Notes under the pieces: generated by a model
The model's input: the letters and a program-made list of their open reading frames with translations, nothing else
Told to the model about the DNA's origin: nothing
Database searches by the model: none
Position numbers and translations under genes: made by a program
Part shown: in pieces, positions 41,998 to 51,339 of the stretch
Numbering within the stretch: position 1 is the stretch's first letter
Layout of the letters: the number at the start of each line of letters is the position of its first letter
DNA from: DASPJQ01 sp035299065
GTDB lineage: Bacteria > Bacteroidota > Bacteroidia > Flavobacteriales_D > UBA2798
Reading direction: 5' to 3'
NCBI GenBank assembly: GCA_035299065.1
Contig: DATGXI010000019.1
Span: 1-64,000 of the forward strand
Length of the DNA stretch: 64,000 bases

Positions 41998-44421
41998 ATG
42001 TCATCAAGACCACCGTCTATCCAAAAAGCAGGAAACATTATTCAGCCTGAGGACTTTATGTTGGTTCTTAGATTTCTCAGAAAGAATTTCTACATACTTT
42101 TTTGCATTCCTTTATTATTTGGACTGTTATCTTATTTCTATACATATCGTCTTCAGGAAGTATATGGAGCAAAATCACAGATTCTTTTAAAATCAAGTGA
42201 GGCTTATGACTATCAGAATCCGTTATACAAAGGCTTGGGTTATTATGGTGCTTACCAGGACGTTACAAATCAAATAAGGATTATTCATTCATATGATTTT
42301 ATAAGGGGAGTAGTTGAAAAACTCAATTTTGACATTACCTACTACATTGTAGGGCGTTTAAAGAATACAGAATTATATGAGACGGCACCATTTAAAATAA
42401 AATTAACCTCTATTAACCGGAATTTATATGAAGTTCCCATTGATATTAAGATTATTGATTATGATACGTACTCCGTAAAATACAAAATTAATGAAGTAAA
42501 TTATTCCAAAACCTATAAGTTCAATGTAGAAGTGCTTGACCCGAGTTTTCAAATGACGTTGTACCGGACACCTACGCTTAATAAGGGTTCTCTATCTAAT
42601 ATTGTTAACAATGATTATCAGTTCATCATTCACTCAGCCGATTACCTCACCAATAAGTACCGTGGTTCGATTTCCATCGAAAACGTTGAGTATACTTCAA
42701 TTCTTGAACTGAATGTAACTGATGAGAACAAACACCGCGCGCGTATTTTTCTTGACAGTTTGTCAAAAGCTTATGTAAACTACTCACTTGAGTCAGAACT
42801 TAAAATTAATGCAAAAACCCTTGAATACATAGATAAGCAGCTAGATACGGTTGTCATGATAATGGATTCCATTGAGTTTTCTCTTGAAAAATATAAATCG
42901 GGTAAAGGTGTTATTGACCTACCAAAAGAGGCGGAGCTGTATTTTGATCAAATGGTATCGGCCGATGTCAGGAAAAGAGAGCTGGAAACTAAGTTGCAAT
43001 CCATTTTTCTACTCCAGGATTACATTCATAATACGGACGATGAGAACCTACTGGCACCTTCTTTTTATATTTTAACGGATGATGACTATTTAAAAAAAAT
43101 GGTCATGGGCGTATACGAAGCCCAAACGGAAATTAACGCGCTTACAAACAATGTGACGGATAAAAACCTGAACATGGTCCAACGCAGAAAAGCTCTTGAT
43201 GCTTTAAAGGTTAACATTCTTACCTATTTAAAAAACACCACTAAAGCATATAATGAGAAAATAAACGAGATTACCAATCAGCTTAAAAAATATGAATCAA
43301 TGGCAAAGTCCATTCCACGTTCACAGCGTGATTTGCTTGCCATAGAGCGAAAATTACAGGTTAACGAAAAAATGTATTTGTTTCTGCTTGAAAAGCGGGC
43401 AAGCACGGTTATTGCCAAAGCCGGTATTATTCCACAGGTAAAAATAATTGAATCAGCCAGGCCTGTAGGTATGGTTTATCCCAACAAATCCAAAATCATG
43501 TATTACTGGCTGGCATCGGGATTATTGCTTGCAGTTTTTATTAGTTTTATTAGAAGCCTGTTTTTTGACAGAATTGAGTCTACACGTGATTTGAAAATGA
43601 TTACAACGATGCCTGTTTTAGGTGGAATTTCCTTTAACAAAATTGTAAATGAACGTAACAACTTGTCAATTACTGACCCAAAATCAAATGTAATTGAATC
43701 TTTTAGAACCATTCGTACAAACCTGCAATACCTGAATTCAAATAAACCTGGTAAGTCAATGCTTGTTACCTCCATTCACCCGGGTGAGGGAAAAACGTTT
43801 TGCACAGCAAACCTTGCAGCAATTATTGCTTTATCGGGTAAAAAAGTACTGGTAATGGATTTTGATCTTCATAAGCCTAAAGTCCATAAAAATTTTGAAA
43901 TTAAAAACGAGATTGGAGTTACCAACGTGCTTATTGGTAAATGTAAACCCGAAGATGCAATTGTTAGTGTTCCAAATATTCCGGGTTTACATGTTATGCC
44001 CTCGGGACCTGTGCCGCCAAACCCATCAGAGCTTGTACTGTTGCCTATAGTGGATGAAATAATGGAGAAGTTTAAGAGCCAGTATGATTATGTAATTATT
44101 GATACGCCTCCTTTGGGCCTTATTAGTGACAGTATAAGCCTGCTAAAAGTAGTGGATACGGCCCTCTTTGTCATGAATACCAAATTTGCAACAAAACAAG
44201 GGGTGAAAATGCTTGAGGAGATAATTTCCAGGGCAAAACCCGGTTCAAGCGGACTTATACTAAACGGCATCAGGATTAAGAAACTGGCATACTACTATTA
44301 CAAATATGGTTACGGCTATGGTTACGGCTACGGGTATGGTTACGGTTATGGTTATGGCCACGCTTACGGTCAGGAACCAGAAAAAAAGAAAAAAGGAACC
44401 TTCAGGCTTTTTTCTAAATAA
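41998..44421 (+). CDS. wzc: Wzc-like polysaccharide tyrosine autokinase (BY-kinase) with Tyr-Gly repeat tail
   Basis: An 807-residue inner-membrane protein. An N-terminal Wzz-type segment has TM1 (ILFCIPLLFGLLSYFY, about 35-50). A coiled-coil stem (about 260-470) ends with a GNVR-like loop (PRSQRDLLAIERKLQVNEKM) and TM2 (YYWLASGLLLAVFISFI, about 502-518). The cytoplasmic kinase has Walker A SIHPGEGKTFCT (about 591-602), A' VLVMDFDLHKPK and B YVIIDTPPLG. The C-terminus has YYYY, nine Tyr-Gly pairs, HAYG and a Lys-rich end. BY-kinases control polymer length and export through phosphorylation of that Tyr cluster. It heads the cluster; ATG 42058 is an alternative start. No Wza gene is adjacent. 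Confidence 0.93.
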   Translation: MSSRPPSIQKAGNIIQPEDFMLVLRFLRKNFYILFCIPLLFGLLSYFYTYRLQEVYGAKSQILLKSSEAYDYQNPLYKGLGYYGAYQDVTNQIRIIHSYDFIRGVVEKLNFDITYYIVGRLKNTELYETAPFKIKLTSINRNLYEVPIDIKIIDYDTYSVKYKINEVNYSKTYKFNVEVLDPSFQMTLYRTPTLNKGSLSNIVNNDYQFIIHSADYLTNKYRGSISIENVEYTSILELNVTDENKHRARIFLDSLSKAYVNYSLESELKINAKTLEYIDKQLDTVVMIMDSIEFSLEKYKSGKGVIDLPKEAELYFDQMVSADVRKRELETKLQSIFLLQDYIHNTDDENLLAPSFYILTDDDYLKKMVMGVYEAQTEINALTNNVTDKNLNMVQRRKALDALKVNILTYLKNTTKAYNEKINEITNQLKKYESMAKSIPRSQRDLLAIERKLQVNEKMYLFLLEKRASTVIAKAGIIPQVKIIESARPVGMVYPNKSKIMYYWLASGLLLAVFISFIRSLFFDRIESTRDLKMITTMPVLGGISFNKIVNERNNLSITDPKSNVIESFRTIRTNLQYLNSNKPGKSMLVTSIHPGEGKTFCTANLAAIIALSGKKVLVMDFDLHKPKVHKNFEIKNEIGVTNVLIGKCKPEDAIVSVPNIPGLHVMPSGPVPPNPSELVLLPIVDEIMEKFKSQYDYVIIDTPPLGLISDSISLLKVVDTALFVMNTKFATKQGVKMLEEIISRAKPGSSGLILNGIRIKKLAYYYYKYGYGYGYGYGYGYGYGYGHAYGQEPEKKKKGTFRLFSK
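44305..44370 (+). repeat. Tyr-Gly coding repeat (TAY-GGN)
   Basis: Nine tandem six-base TAY-GGN units, then CACGCTTACGGT, encode the (YG)9-HAYG tail of the BY-kinase. Codon use varies between TAT/TAC and GGT/GGC/GGG, so the array is not a fresh perfect repeat, but unit-length change would stay in frame. Confidence 0.9.
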
Positions 44422-44471
44422 TGGTTTTTAAAAAATTAATTTGACAGATTTGCATAGATTACTTCGCCAGA

Positions 44472-45338
44472 ATGGAAAGCAGCATAGACAAAAAAAATGA
44501 ATCCTGGGATTTAGTGATCAAATCCAAAACGAAGTGGTTTAACCTAAACCTGGGTTCTATTTGGAAATACCGCGATTTGCTCATGCTGCTTGTGTACCGT
44601 GATTTTGTTGCCGTTTATAAACAAACTATTCTTGGCCCCTTGTGGTTTTTGATTCAACCAATAATTACAACCCTTACATTCACCGTGATTTTTGGAACAC
44701 TTGCCAACATAAGTACTGATGGTATTCCGCCAATTTTATTTTATTTATCAGGAATAACGCTATGGACATATTTTGCCGACTGCCTTAACAAAACTTCCAA
44801 CACCTTTATCACAAACGCAAACATTTTTGGAAAAGTATACTTTCCAAGAATGATTGTACCCCTTTCGGTACTTGTATCAAACTTAATTAAGTTAGGCATT
44901 CAAATCCTTATTTTTGCCACAGTTTGGATCTACTACCTTGTTTACTCTGATACAATTCATCCGAATTGGTCTTATTTATACCTCTTTCCATTACTTGTTA
45001 TTCTTATGGCTGGCATTGGTCTTGGATTGGGAATTTTGATATCGTCATTAACAACCAAGTATCGTGATTTCACTTTTTTGCTTGGTTTTGGCGTTCAATT
45101 ACTGATGTATGCTACTCCAATAGTATACCCGATGTCAATAGTTACCGGAAAATTGAAGTATATTTTATCCTTCAATCCACTTACACCAGTTATTGAAACA
45201 TTTAAGTTTATTTTTTTAGGGAATGGTGATTTTAATTGGATGGGACTAGGATATAGCGCATCTTTTATGTTTATCATTCTTTTTGTTGGCATAGTGGTGT
45301 TCAACAGGGTTGAAAAAAGTTTTATGGACACTGTATAA
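44472..45338 (+). CDS. Polysaccharide/O-antigen ABC exporter permease (Wzm-like)
   Basis: A 288-residue inner-membrane protein of the ABC-2 type with about six helices. It shows the family motif YKQTILGPLWFLIQPIITTL, the LFYLSGITLWTYFADCLNKT segment, and GLGLGILISSLTTKYRDF near the fifth helix. It pairs with the ATPase directly after it to export a lipid-linked glycan across the inner membrane. The two genes are one base apart using ATG 45340. Confidence 0.92.
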   Translation: MESSIDKKNESWDLVIKSKTKWFNLNLGSIWKYRDLLMLLVYRDFVAVYKQTILGPLWFLIQPIITTLTFTVIFGTLANISTDGIPPILFYLSGITLWTYFADCLNKTSNTFITNANIFGKVYFPRMIVPLSVLVSNLIKLGIQILIFATVWIYYLVYSDTIHPNWSYLYLFPLLVILMAGIGLGLGILISSLTTKYRDFTFLLGFGVQLLMYATPIVYPMSIVTGKLKYILSFNPLTPVIETFKFIFLGNGDFNWMGLGYSASFMFIILFVGIVVFNRVEKSFMDTV

Positions 45339-45339
45339 C

Positions 45340-46617
45340 ATGAGCAACATTGTAATAAAGGTCGAAAATTTATCTAAACAATACCGGTTAGGAAGTGTTG
45401 GTGCACATACCTTGGCCCATGACGTAAACCGCTGGTGGCATTGGGTTCGCGGCAAAGAAAATCCATATTTGAAAATTGGCGAAGTAAACCAGCGTACTCA
45501 AAAAGCAAATTCGGATTATGTATGGTCGCTCAACAACATAAATTTTGAAATTGAAAAAGGTGAAGTACTGGGCATTATCGGAAAAAATGGCGCAGGTAAA
45601 TCAACCTTATTAAAAATTCTTTCGCAGGTAACCAGCCCCACAACAGGAACGGTAAAAGTGAAGGGCCGTATAGCTTCATTGCTGGAAGTAGGCACCGGTT
45701 TCCATCCAGAGTTAACCGGCCGGGAGAATATTTTTTTAAATGGCGCCATATTGGGAATGACAAAATCTGAGATACGTTCCAAATTTGATGAGATAGTTGA
45801 TTTCAGTGGCGTTGAAAAATACATTGATACACCTGTAAAACGCTACAGTAGCGGAATGTATGTGCGTCTTGCTTTTGCAGTAGCAGCACACCTTGAACCT
45901 GAAATTCTGATAATTGATGAAGTGTTGGCGGTAGGTGATGCAGAATTTCAAAAAAAATGCCTGGGAAAAATGAAAGATGTGGCGGGTCAGGGCCGTACAG
46001 TACTATTCGTAAGCCACAACATGAATGCAGTTTCAAGGCTTTGTACAAAAGGGTTGTTACTGAACAATGGCGAAGTTGCTTTTGCGGGTGAAGTAAATGA
46101 CGTTGTAACCCGGTATCTTCAAATGGACAGGGCCCATTATGCCACAACCGTAACCCCCGAACCCCAGGAAGGCAAAGACATTTGTTTGGTTGAAGCAAGC
46201 ATACTTTCAGAAAACAATACAGTTAGCGAGCCTTACATTGATGTTTCCAGTTCGTTTTATATATATTATAAAATAAAAATCTCAAAAGCCATACGCGTTC
46301 CGCATCTTACGTTTCATTTTCAAAACTCAAAAGATGAATTCGTATTGTTTTCTGACAGGCGTGATGACGTAAATTCTGCTGCACCCACTGAGCCTGGCAC
46401 TTATGAGGTGAAAATTTTTATTAAGCAACCTTTGCTGAAGCCTGACAGGTATTTTTTATCACTCGGTTTTGTTAACCAGGATAATGGACAAACTAATCAT
46501 TTTCCATCCATTTTAAATTTTGAAATTGAAGACTTAACGAGCCAACGTGCCAATAGGGCTGGTTATATTTATGTTCCTTTTTCCTGGAGAATTAATCAAT
46601 ATCAACCCAGCGTATAA
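45340..46617 (+). CDS. Polysaccharide ABC exporter ATPase with C-terminal substrate-binding domain (Wzt-like)
   Basis: A 425-residue protein from ATG 45340; a frame back to 45310 overlaps wzm and is less likely. Residues about 1-250 are the ATPase: GIIGKNGAGKSTLLKIL (Walker A), YSSGMYVRLAFAVA (signature) and ILIIDEVLAVGD (Walker B), with the insert found in Bacteroidota homologues (WWHWVRGKENPYLKIGEV). Residues about 270-425 form a beta-sandwich (PHLTFHFQNSKDEFVLFSD, PDRYFLSLGFVNQDNGQTNH) like the Wzt-C domain that reads the terminal cap of the exported glycan. The cap made by this cluster may be the nonulosonic acid or a modified sugar. Confidence 0.93.
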   Translation: MSNIVIKVENLSKQYRLGSVGAHTLAHDVNRWWHWVRGKENPYLKIGEVNQRTQKANSDYVWSLNNINFEIEKGEVLGIIGKNGAGKSTLLKILSQVTSPTTGTVKVKGRIASLLEVGTGFHPELTGRENIFLNGAILGMTKSEIRSKFDEIVDFSGVEKYIDTPVKRYSSGMYVRLAFAVAAHLEPEILIIDEVLAVGDAEFQKKCLGKMKDVAGQGRTVLFVSHNMNAVSRLCTKGLLLNNGEVAFAGEVNDVVTRYLQMDRAHYATTVTPEPQEGKDICLVEASILSENNTVSEPYIDVSSSFYIYYKIKISKAIRVPHLTFHFQNSKDEFVLFSDRRDDVNSAAPTEPGTYEVKIFIKQPLLKPDRYFLSLGFVNQDNGQTNHFPSILNFEIEDLTSQRANRAGYIYVPFSWRINQYQPSV

Positions 46618-46619
46618 GA

Positions 46620-47243
46620 ATGATTCGTTTTTTTAAAAAAAGAAGCCAGCACCAGGTAAAAAACAGTACCAGTTACAACAGGTACCCCGAAATTTTTAAG
46701 GCTACAAAAGATTATTTTACTGAAAAAGGGAAAAATGAAATTACACTGCTTTCTTATGGATGCTCAACAGGTGAAGAGTGTTTTAGCTTAAGGGAGTATT
46801 TTCCCCAGGCTAAAATTGTGGGGTTGGATATTGATTTAAAGAATATTGAAACAGCAAATTCGCGTAATTCAGATCCGAACACAACATTTCTTGAAAGTCA
46901 TGCAAAAAACCTTAGAAAAAGCGGGCCATTTGATTTGATATTTTGCATGTCGGTTTTTTGCAGGTGGCCCGACTCGCAAAACGTTGACGACATAACTGGT
47001 CTTTACCCATTTTCAAAATTTGAAGAGGGCCTTGCTGAATTAGATTCCAATTTAAGTGTTGGTGGATTACTGGTGTTGTATAATACAAGTTTCCTGTTCC
47101 GGGAGTCAAAACTATACGCAGGCTATGAAGTATTAAAAAGCCCAACCATAACAGAAAGCGGGTTTGTACATAAATTTGGAAAAAACAATATTAAGCTTAT
47201 GAATCAGCTTTACGATGAATGTATTTTCATTAAGAAACAATAA
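46620..47243 (+). CDS. SAM-dependent methyltransferase (CheR-like fold)
   Basis: A 207-residue class I methyltransferase. Motif I is LLSYGCSTGEECFSL (about residues 41-55), like the CheR family G-C-S-T-G-E-E, with IVGLDIDLKNIETAN following (acidic residue after beta 2) and LIFCMSVFCRW as motif IV. In this place it more likely methylates a sugar or glycan end than a chemoreceptor. In some O-antigens a terminal methyl group is the export signal read by Wzt, which is an idea for this gene just after wzt, not shown here. Confidence 0.75.
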   Translation: MIRFFKKRSQHQVKNSTSYNRYPEIFKATKDYFTEKGKNEITLLSYGCSTGEECFSLREYFPQAKIVGLDIDLKNIETANSRNSDPNTTFLESHAKNLRKSGPFDLIFCMSVFCRWPDSQNVDDITGLYPFSKFEEGLAELDSNLSVGGLLVLYNTSFLFRESKLYAGYEVLKSPTITESGFVHKFGKNNIKLMNQLYDECIFIKKQ

Positions 47244-47255
47244 TTAAAATTTTAC

Positions 47256-48446
47256 ATGTCTCAATATTACGTCATTTTAACAGGAAGTAAAAATAATGCC
47301 GGTGATTATCTGATTAAGTATCGCGCAAAAAAATTATTTTCCGAATTGAGACCCGATCGTTCAATTATTGATTATGATGCCTGGTTGCCTTTTACGCCTG
47401 AACAACTGGATATCGTAAATAATTCAAAAGCGTTAATACTTATGGGTGGGCCATCACTAAAGCAAAATATGCGCTCGGTTTATCCAATGGTCACCAGGCT
47501 TGATGAAATAAAAGTTCCAATAATAACCATGGGTGTTGGGTGGAAATCACTTGTGGGCGACTGGAATGAAACCTACAAATACACGTTTGATCAACCAACA
47601 TTAGCGTTGTTGGAGCGGGTTAATGAATCAGGTTATATTTCAAGTGTTAGAGACTTTCATTCGCTTAACGCGCTTCTGAAGGATGGCTTTAAAAATTTTG
47701 CCATGACTGGTTGCCCCGCCTTATATGAAACAAATTATATTGGCAAACCCTGTTTAATTCCCGGCCAAATAAACACCATTTCCTATTCACTGGGAGTGAG
47801 TTTTGTTGACAGTCCCGGTATGGAAAACGCCATGAAAGAAAATGTTTTGAGCCTTTCTAATTTGTTTAAGGATAAAAAATTCCAGGTTGTTTTTCATCAT
47901 TCATTAAATAAAGGACTTTATGATAAGTCGGAATCTGATGCCTTATTTCACAAAAAGCACCAGGAATTGAGCCGGTGGTTGGAACAACACAACATTGCGT
48001 TTACTGAAATTTCAGGATCAGCAGAAAACCTTATAAATCATTATACAAACTGCGATTTACATATTGGGTATAGGGTTCATGCACATATATTTATGAGCAG
48101 TATTTCCAAACCATCAGTTTTACTGTGTGAAGACGGGCGTGGAACAGCCCTTGCAAATGTAATTTCGGGCCTTATATTTAATACCTATAATTTTAAGAAC
48201 GAGAACCTGAAGTTGGCCGATGCTACAAATAAACCTGGAATAAAAGCCATGAATAAATTGTACGCCAGTTTTGTAAATGTAAATGCAAGGGGTTATAAAA
48301 TAGAAAGTTTGCCTTGGCAGAATAAGGAATTATTGAATCATCTTGATTACGAAATAAAAACCGGGTTCAACAGGCTTAACCTCACCAGGGCTTCTATTGA
48401 TGTGCATTTTGAGCAAATGAAAAAATTTCTAAAACAGTTGCCGTGA
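47256..48446 (+). CDS. Polysaccharide pyruvyltransferase-family protein
   Basis: A 396-residue protein of the PS_pyruv_trans family. It begins VILTGSKNNAGDYLIKYRA (N-x-G-D motif) and continues with LILMGGPSLKQNM and the conserved C-terminal HIGYRVHAHIFMSSISKPSV (G-x-R-x-H-A). Members transfer pyruvate ketals from phosphoenolpyruvate to sugar hydroxyls, making acidic surface glycans; some relatives are sulfhydryl or other transferases. The DUF name alone would not tell which sugar. It is 12 bases after the methyltransferase. Confidence 0.85.
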   Translation: MSQYYVILTGSKNNAGDYLIKYRAKKLFSELRPDRSIIDYDAWLPFTPEQLDIVNNSKALILMGGPSLKQNMRSVYPMVTRLDEIKVPIITMGVGWKSLVGDWNETYKYTFDQPTLALLERVNESGYISSVRDFHSLNALLKDGFKNFAMTGCPALYETNYIGKPCLIPGQINTISYSLGVSFVDSPGMENAMKENVLSLSNLFKDKKFQVVFHHSLNKGLYDKSESDALFHKKHQELSRWLEQHNIAFTEISGSAENLINHYTNCDLHIGYRVHAHIFMSSISKPSVLLCEDGRGTALANVISGLIFNTYNFKNENLKLADATNKPGIKAMNKLYASFVNVNARGYKIESLPWQNKELLNHLDYEIKTGFNRLNLTRASIDVHFEQMKKFLKQLP

Positions 48447-48455
48447 TAGTTTCAT

Positions 48456-50096
48456 ATGGAATTTAAGAAAGCAAATATTTTAGTTGTAATTCCTGCACGT
48501 GGTGGTTCAAAGGGCATACCGCGTAAAAATTTGCGTTCTATGGCTGGTAACCCGTTAATTTGGTACAGCATTAAAACAGCTTTGGCTTCAGCGTATAACC
48601 CGGTGGTGTGTGTTTCAACCGATGATGATGAGTTGGCAACGATTAGTGAAAAAACAGGAGCCCTGGTTATTAAAAGGGAAAATAAACTGGGAACAGATGA
48701 GGTTACACTTGATCCGGTTATATACGATGTGTACCAAAAATTAACCTCAGCGGGTCAGGTGTTTGACCTGGTGGTAACCATACAGCCAACATCACCTTTA
48801 TTAAAAACATCAACACTGGATGCAGCCATTAAGCATCTTTTTGATAACAACGGGATTGATACGTTAATTTCAGCCTGTAATGATACGCACTTAACATGGT
48901 CAGAAAAGGAAGGCGAATATTATCCCAATTACGAGAAAAGGCTAAACAGGCAATACCTTAAGCAGGTATTTAAGGAAACGGGTTCCTTTTTAATTACGCG
49001 CGCACAATGTGTTATTCCAACTAGCCGTATTGGAAAAAAAGTAGGATTATATTTGCTTTCAGGTTCTGAGGCAATTGATATTGATAACTATGAGGATTGG
49101 AGTATTTGCGAATTTTATCTTCGTAGGAAGAAAATACTTTTTGTAGTAACCGGTAATAAAGAGGTTGGATTGGGCCATGCGTATAATGTATTGAGTATTG
49201 CCAATGAAATTATGAACCACGAATTGGTCTTTTTGACCGACTTGTCAAGTCAAATGGCCTTTGAAAAAATAAAAGACCATAACTATTCAGTATTCATGCA
49301 AAAATCAGCCAATATTATTGATGATATTAAAGATATAGGACCACATATTGTCATCAATGATATACTGGATACACAAAGTCAATATATTTCGGGTTTAAAG
49401 TCACTTGGATTCAAGGTAATTAATTTTGAAGATTTAGGACCCGGAGCTGAAATGGCTGATATTGTCATTAACGCTATGTATCCTGAAAGAGTCGAACTAA
49501 ATGGACACTATTTTGGTCATAAGTATTTTTGCCTTAAAAACGAATTTTATCTTACAAAAATTAAAAAAATAGTACCTCAGGTAAAACGGGTGTTAATTAC
49601 TTTTGGCGGTGTTGATCCCAATAATTACACCTTTAAGGTATTAAAAGCCATTCACGAATTCTGTATGAATCATCATATAGAAATTGATGTAATAGCAGGA
49701 TTCGGCTATAATAAATATGATACCATTTCAGGTTTCAGTCAAATCAATATTCATCAAAACATTGGGAATATATCAGATTATATGTTGAATGCCGACTTGG
49801 TATTCACTTCAGCCGGGCGCACAGCCTTTGAACTCGCGGCAGTTGGTGTACCTTCAATGGTATTGTGTCAGAATGAGCGTGAACTAACACACTTTTTTGC
49901 CGGAAATGAATATGGTTTTATGAATTTTGGCATGGGAACATCTGTTTCCGAGAAAATCATTCTTGATGAATTCATTAAACTTTGTCATGATCACAAGGCA
50001 CGTGTTGCTATGCATGAAAAAATGGTCAGTCAGGGCATACGGGAAGGAAAAGCTAGGGTGTTGGAGCTTATACAGCAACTCATCAGGCAAAGCTGA
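48456..50096 (+). CDS. Fused acylneuraminate cytidylyltransferase and PseG-like glycosyltransferase-fold protein
   Basis: A 546-residue two-domain protein. Residues about 5-225 are a CMP-nonulosonate synthetase (LVVIPARGGSKGIPRKNLR, VCVSTDDDEL, VVTIQPTSPLLKTS, and later SEAIDIDNYEDW). Residues about 230-540 are PseG-like (ILFVVTGNKEVGLGHAYNVL, IDDIKDIGPHIVINDILDT, VLITFGGVDPNNYTFKVL, DLVFTSAGRTAFELAAVGVP), the UDP-sugar hydrolase of pseudaminic acid synthesis. In other bacteria PseF and PseG are separate or fused. Together with the NeuB-like synthase this points to a pseudaminic- or legionaminic-type acid. PseB, PseC and PseH partners are not adjacent. Confidence 0.9.
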   Translation: MEFKKANILVVIPARGGSKGIPRKNLRSMAGNPLIWYSIKTALASAYNPVVCVSTDDDELATISEKTGALVIKRENKLGTDEVTLDPVIYDVYQKLTSAGQVFDLVVTIQPTSPLLKTSTLDAAIKHLFDNNGIDTLISACNDTHLTWSEKEGEYYPNYEKRLNRQYLKQVFKETGSFLITRAQCVIPTSRIGKKVGLYLLSGSEAIDIDNYEDWSICEFYLRRKKILFVVTGNKEVGLGHAYNVLSIANEIMNHELVFLTDLSSQMAFEKIKDHNYSVFMQKSANIIDDIKDIGPHIVINDILDTQSQYISGLKSLGFKVINFEDLGPGAEMADIVINAMYPERVELNGHYFGHKYFCLKNEFYLTKIKKIVPQVKRVLITFGGVDPNNYTFKVLKAIHEFCMNHHIEIDVIAGFGYNKYDTISGFSQINIHQNIGNISDYMLNADLVFTSAGRTAFELAAVGVPSMVLCQNERELTHFFAGNEYGFMNFGMGTSVSEKIILDEFIKLCHDHKARVAMHEKMVSQGIREGKARVLELIQQLIRQS

Positions 50097-50236
50097 AAAG
50101 AATAAGCATGAATAAGAGCTTTTTTATTGAATTTTGCTCAATTTTTAGTATTATTGTAAGAAGTAACTATGTTTAGTACCTTGATAAAAGAAATAATTGA
50201 TTGAACATAAAAAATCTGGAATAAAAACAAATCAAA

Positions 50237-51322
50237 ATGGGCAACAGCCTGAATATAGCTATGAAAATAAACGAAATATTCAACCAATTTAATCCCTTTG
50301 ATAAGTCACTCAAACGCCCTTATATTATTGCCGAGGCAGGCGTAAATCATGAAGGTTCTATGGAACTGGCAAAAAGGTTAATTGAGGAGGCTGCCGAAGG
50401 AGGCGCTCACGCAATTAAATTTCAGACATACAAAGCTGAAACAATTGCTTCTAAAAACAGCCCTTCTTACTGGGACCGCACCAAGGAACCAACTGCATCA
50501 CAATTCGAATTGTTTAAGAAATACGATAAGTTCTGGAAAAAAGAATATGAAGAATTAAAAAAATATTGTGACAAGGCAGGAATTGAATTTATGTCAACCC
50601 CCTTTGATGTTGAATCGGCTACTTTTTTGAATGACTTAATGCCCGTGTATAAAATATCTTCGTCTGATATCACCAATTTACCCTTTATTGAGTACATGTG
50701 TGCTTTTGGGAAACCGGTTATTTTGTCAACCGGAGCTTCTTATGTATGGGAGGTTCAACAAGCCATTGAAACAATACAGCGAAGTGGAAATCCCCTTTGC
50801 CTTATGCATTGTGTGCTCAATTATCCAACCCAGGATGAAAATGCAAACCTTGGAATGATCATTGACCAGCGAAATAAATTCCCTGATCTTATACCAGGTT
50901 ATTCGGACCATACGTTACCGGGCAATATGGAAGTGCTGGTTACAGCTACGCTATTGGGTGCTGCTGTATTGGAAAAACATTTTACGCATGATAAAAAACT
51001 ACCTGGTAATGATCATTATCATGCTATGGATAAAGAAGACTTGAAATTATTTCATAAGCGCCTTGATTATACATTTTCAATTTTAGGATCATTCAAAAAG
51101 GCACCTCTTGCCACCGAAGAAATTTCACGCAACAACGCCCGGAGAAGTTTGGTGGCAAAAAGAAAAATTGAAAAAGGAAAAAAAATTGAACGTGAAGACC
51201 TGACCTGGAAACGGCCTGCTTCGGGCATTAGTCCACGAAGTATACATGAAGTAATAGGCAAAACAGCTTCCAGGAGTATTGAGGAGGATGAAGTGATGTT
51301 CTGGGAAATGCTAACCGCTTAA
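50237..51322 (+). CDS. N-acetylneuraminate/pseudaminate synthase family protein
   Basis: A 361-residue enzyme that condenses phosphoenolpyruvate with an amino sugar to make a nine-carbon acid. The TIM barrel has PYIIAEAGVNHEGSMELAKR (about 29-48), AIKFQTYKAETI, EFMSTPFD, VYKISSSDITN, STGASYVWEV and GYSDHTLPG. The C-terminal SAF domain (about 290-361) includes ISRNNARRSLVAKRKIEKGK. ATG 50261 is a second possible start, eight codons in. The 140-base gap before it is the largest in the cluster, so it may carry a separate promoter. The choice between NeuB, PseI and LegI cannot be made by eye. Confidence 0.93.
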   Translation: MGNSLNIAMKINEIFNQFNPFDKSLKRPYIIAEAGVNHEGSMELAKRLIEEAAEGGAHAIKFQTYKAETIASKNSPSYWDRTKEPTASQFELFKKYDKFWKKEYEELKKYCDKAGIEFMSTPFDVESATFLNDLMPVYKISSSDITNLPFIEYMCAFGKPVILSTGASYVWEVQQAIETIQRSGNPLCLMHCVLNYPTQDENANLGMIIDQRNKFPDLIPGYSDHTLPGNMEVLVTATLLGAAVLEKHFTHDKKLPGNDHYHAMDKEDLKLFHKRLDYTFSILGSFKKAPLATEEISRNNARRSLVAKRKIEKGKKIEREDLTWKRPASGISPRSIHEVIGKTASRSIEEDEVMFWEMLTA

Positions 51323-51339
51323 TTGGATCAATAAAATAG

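Noticed and set aside
45803..46198. 131-codon minus-strand frame inside wzt
   Set aside because: Lies opposite the ATPase motifs and has the composition of an antisense shadow.
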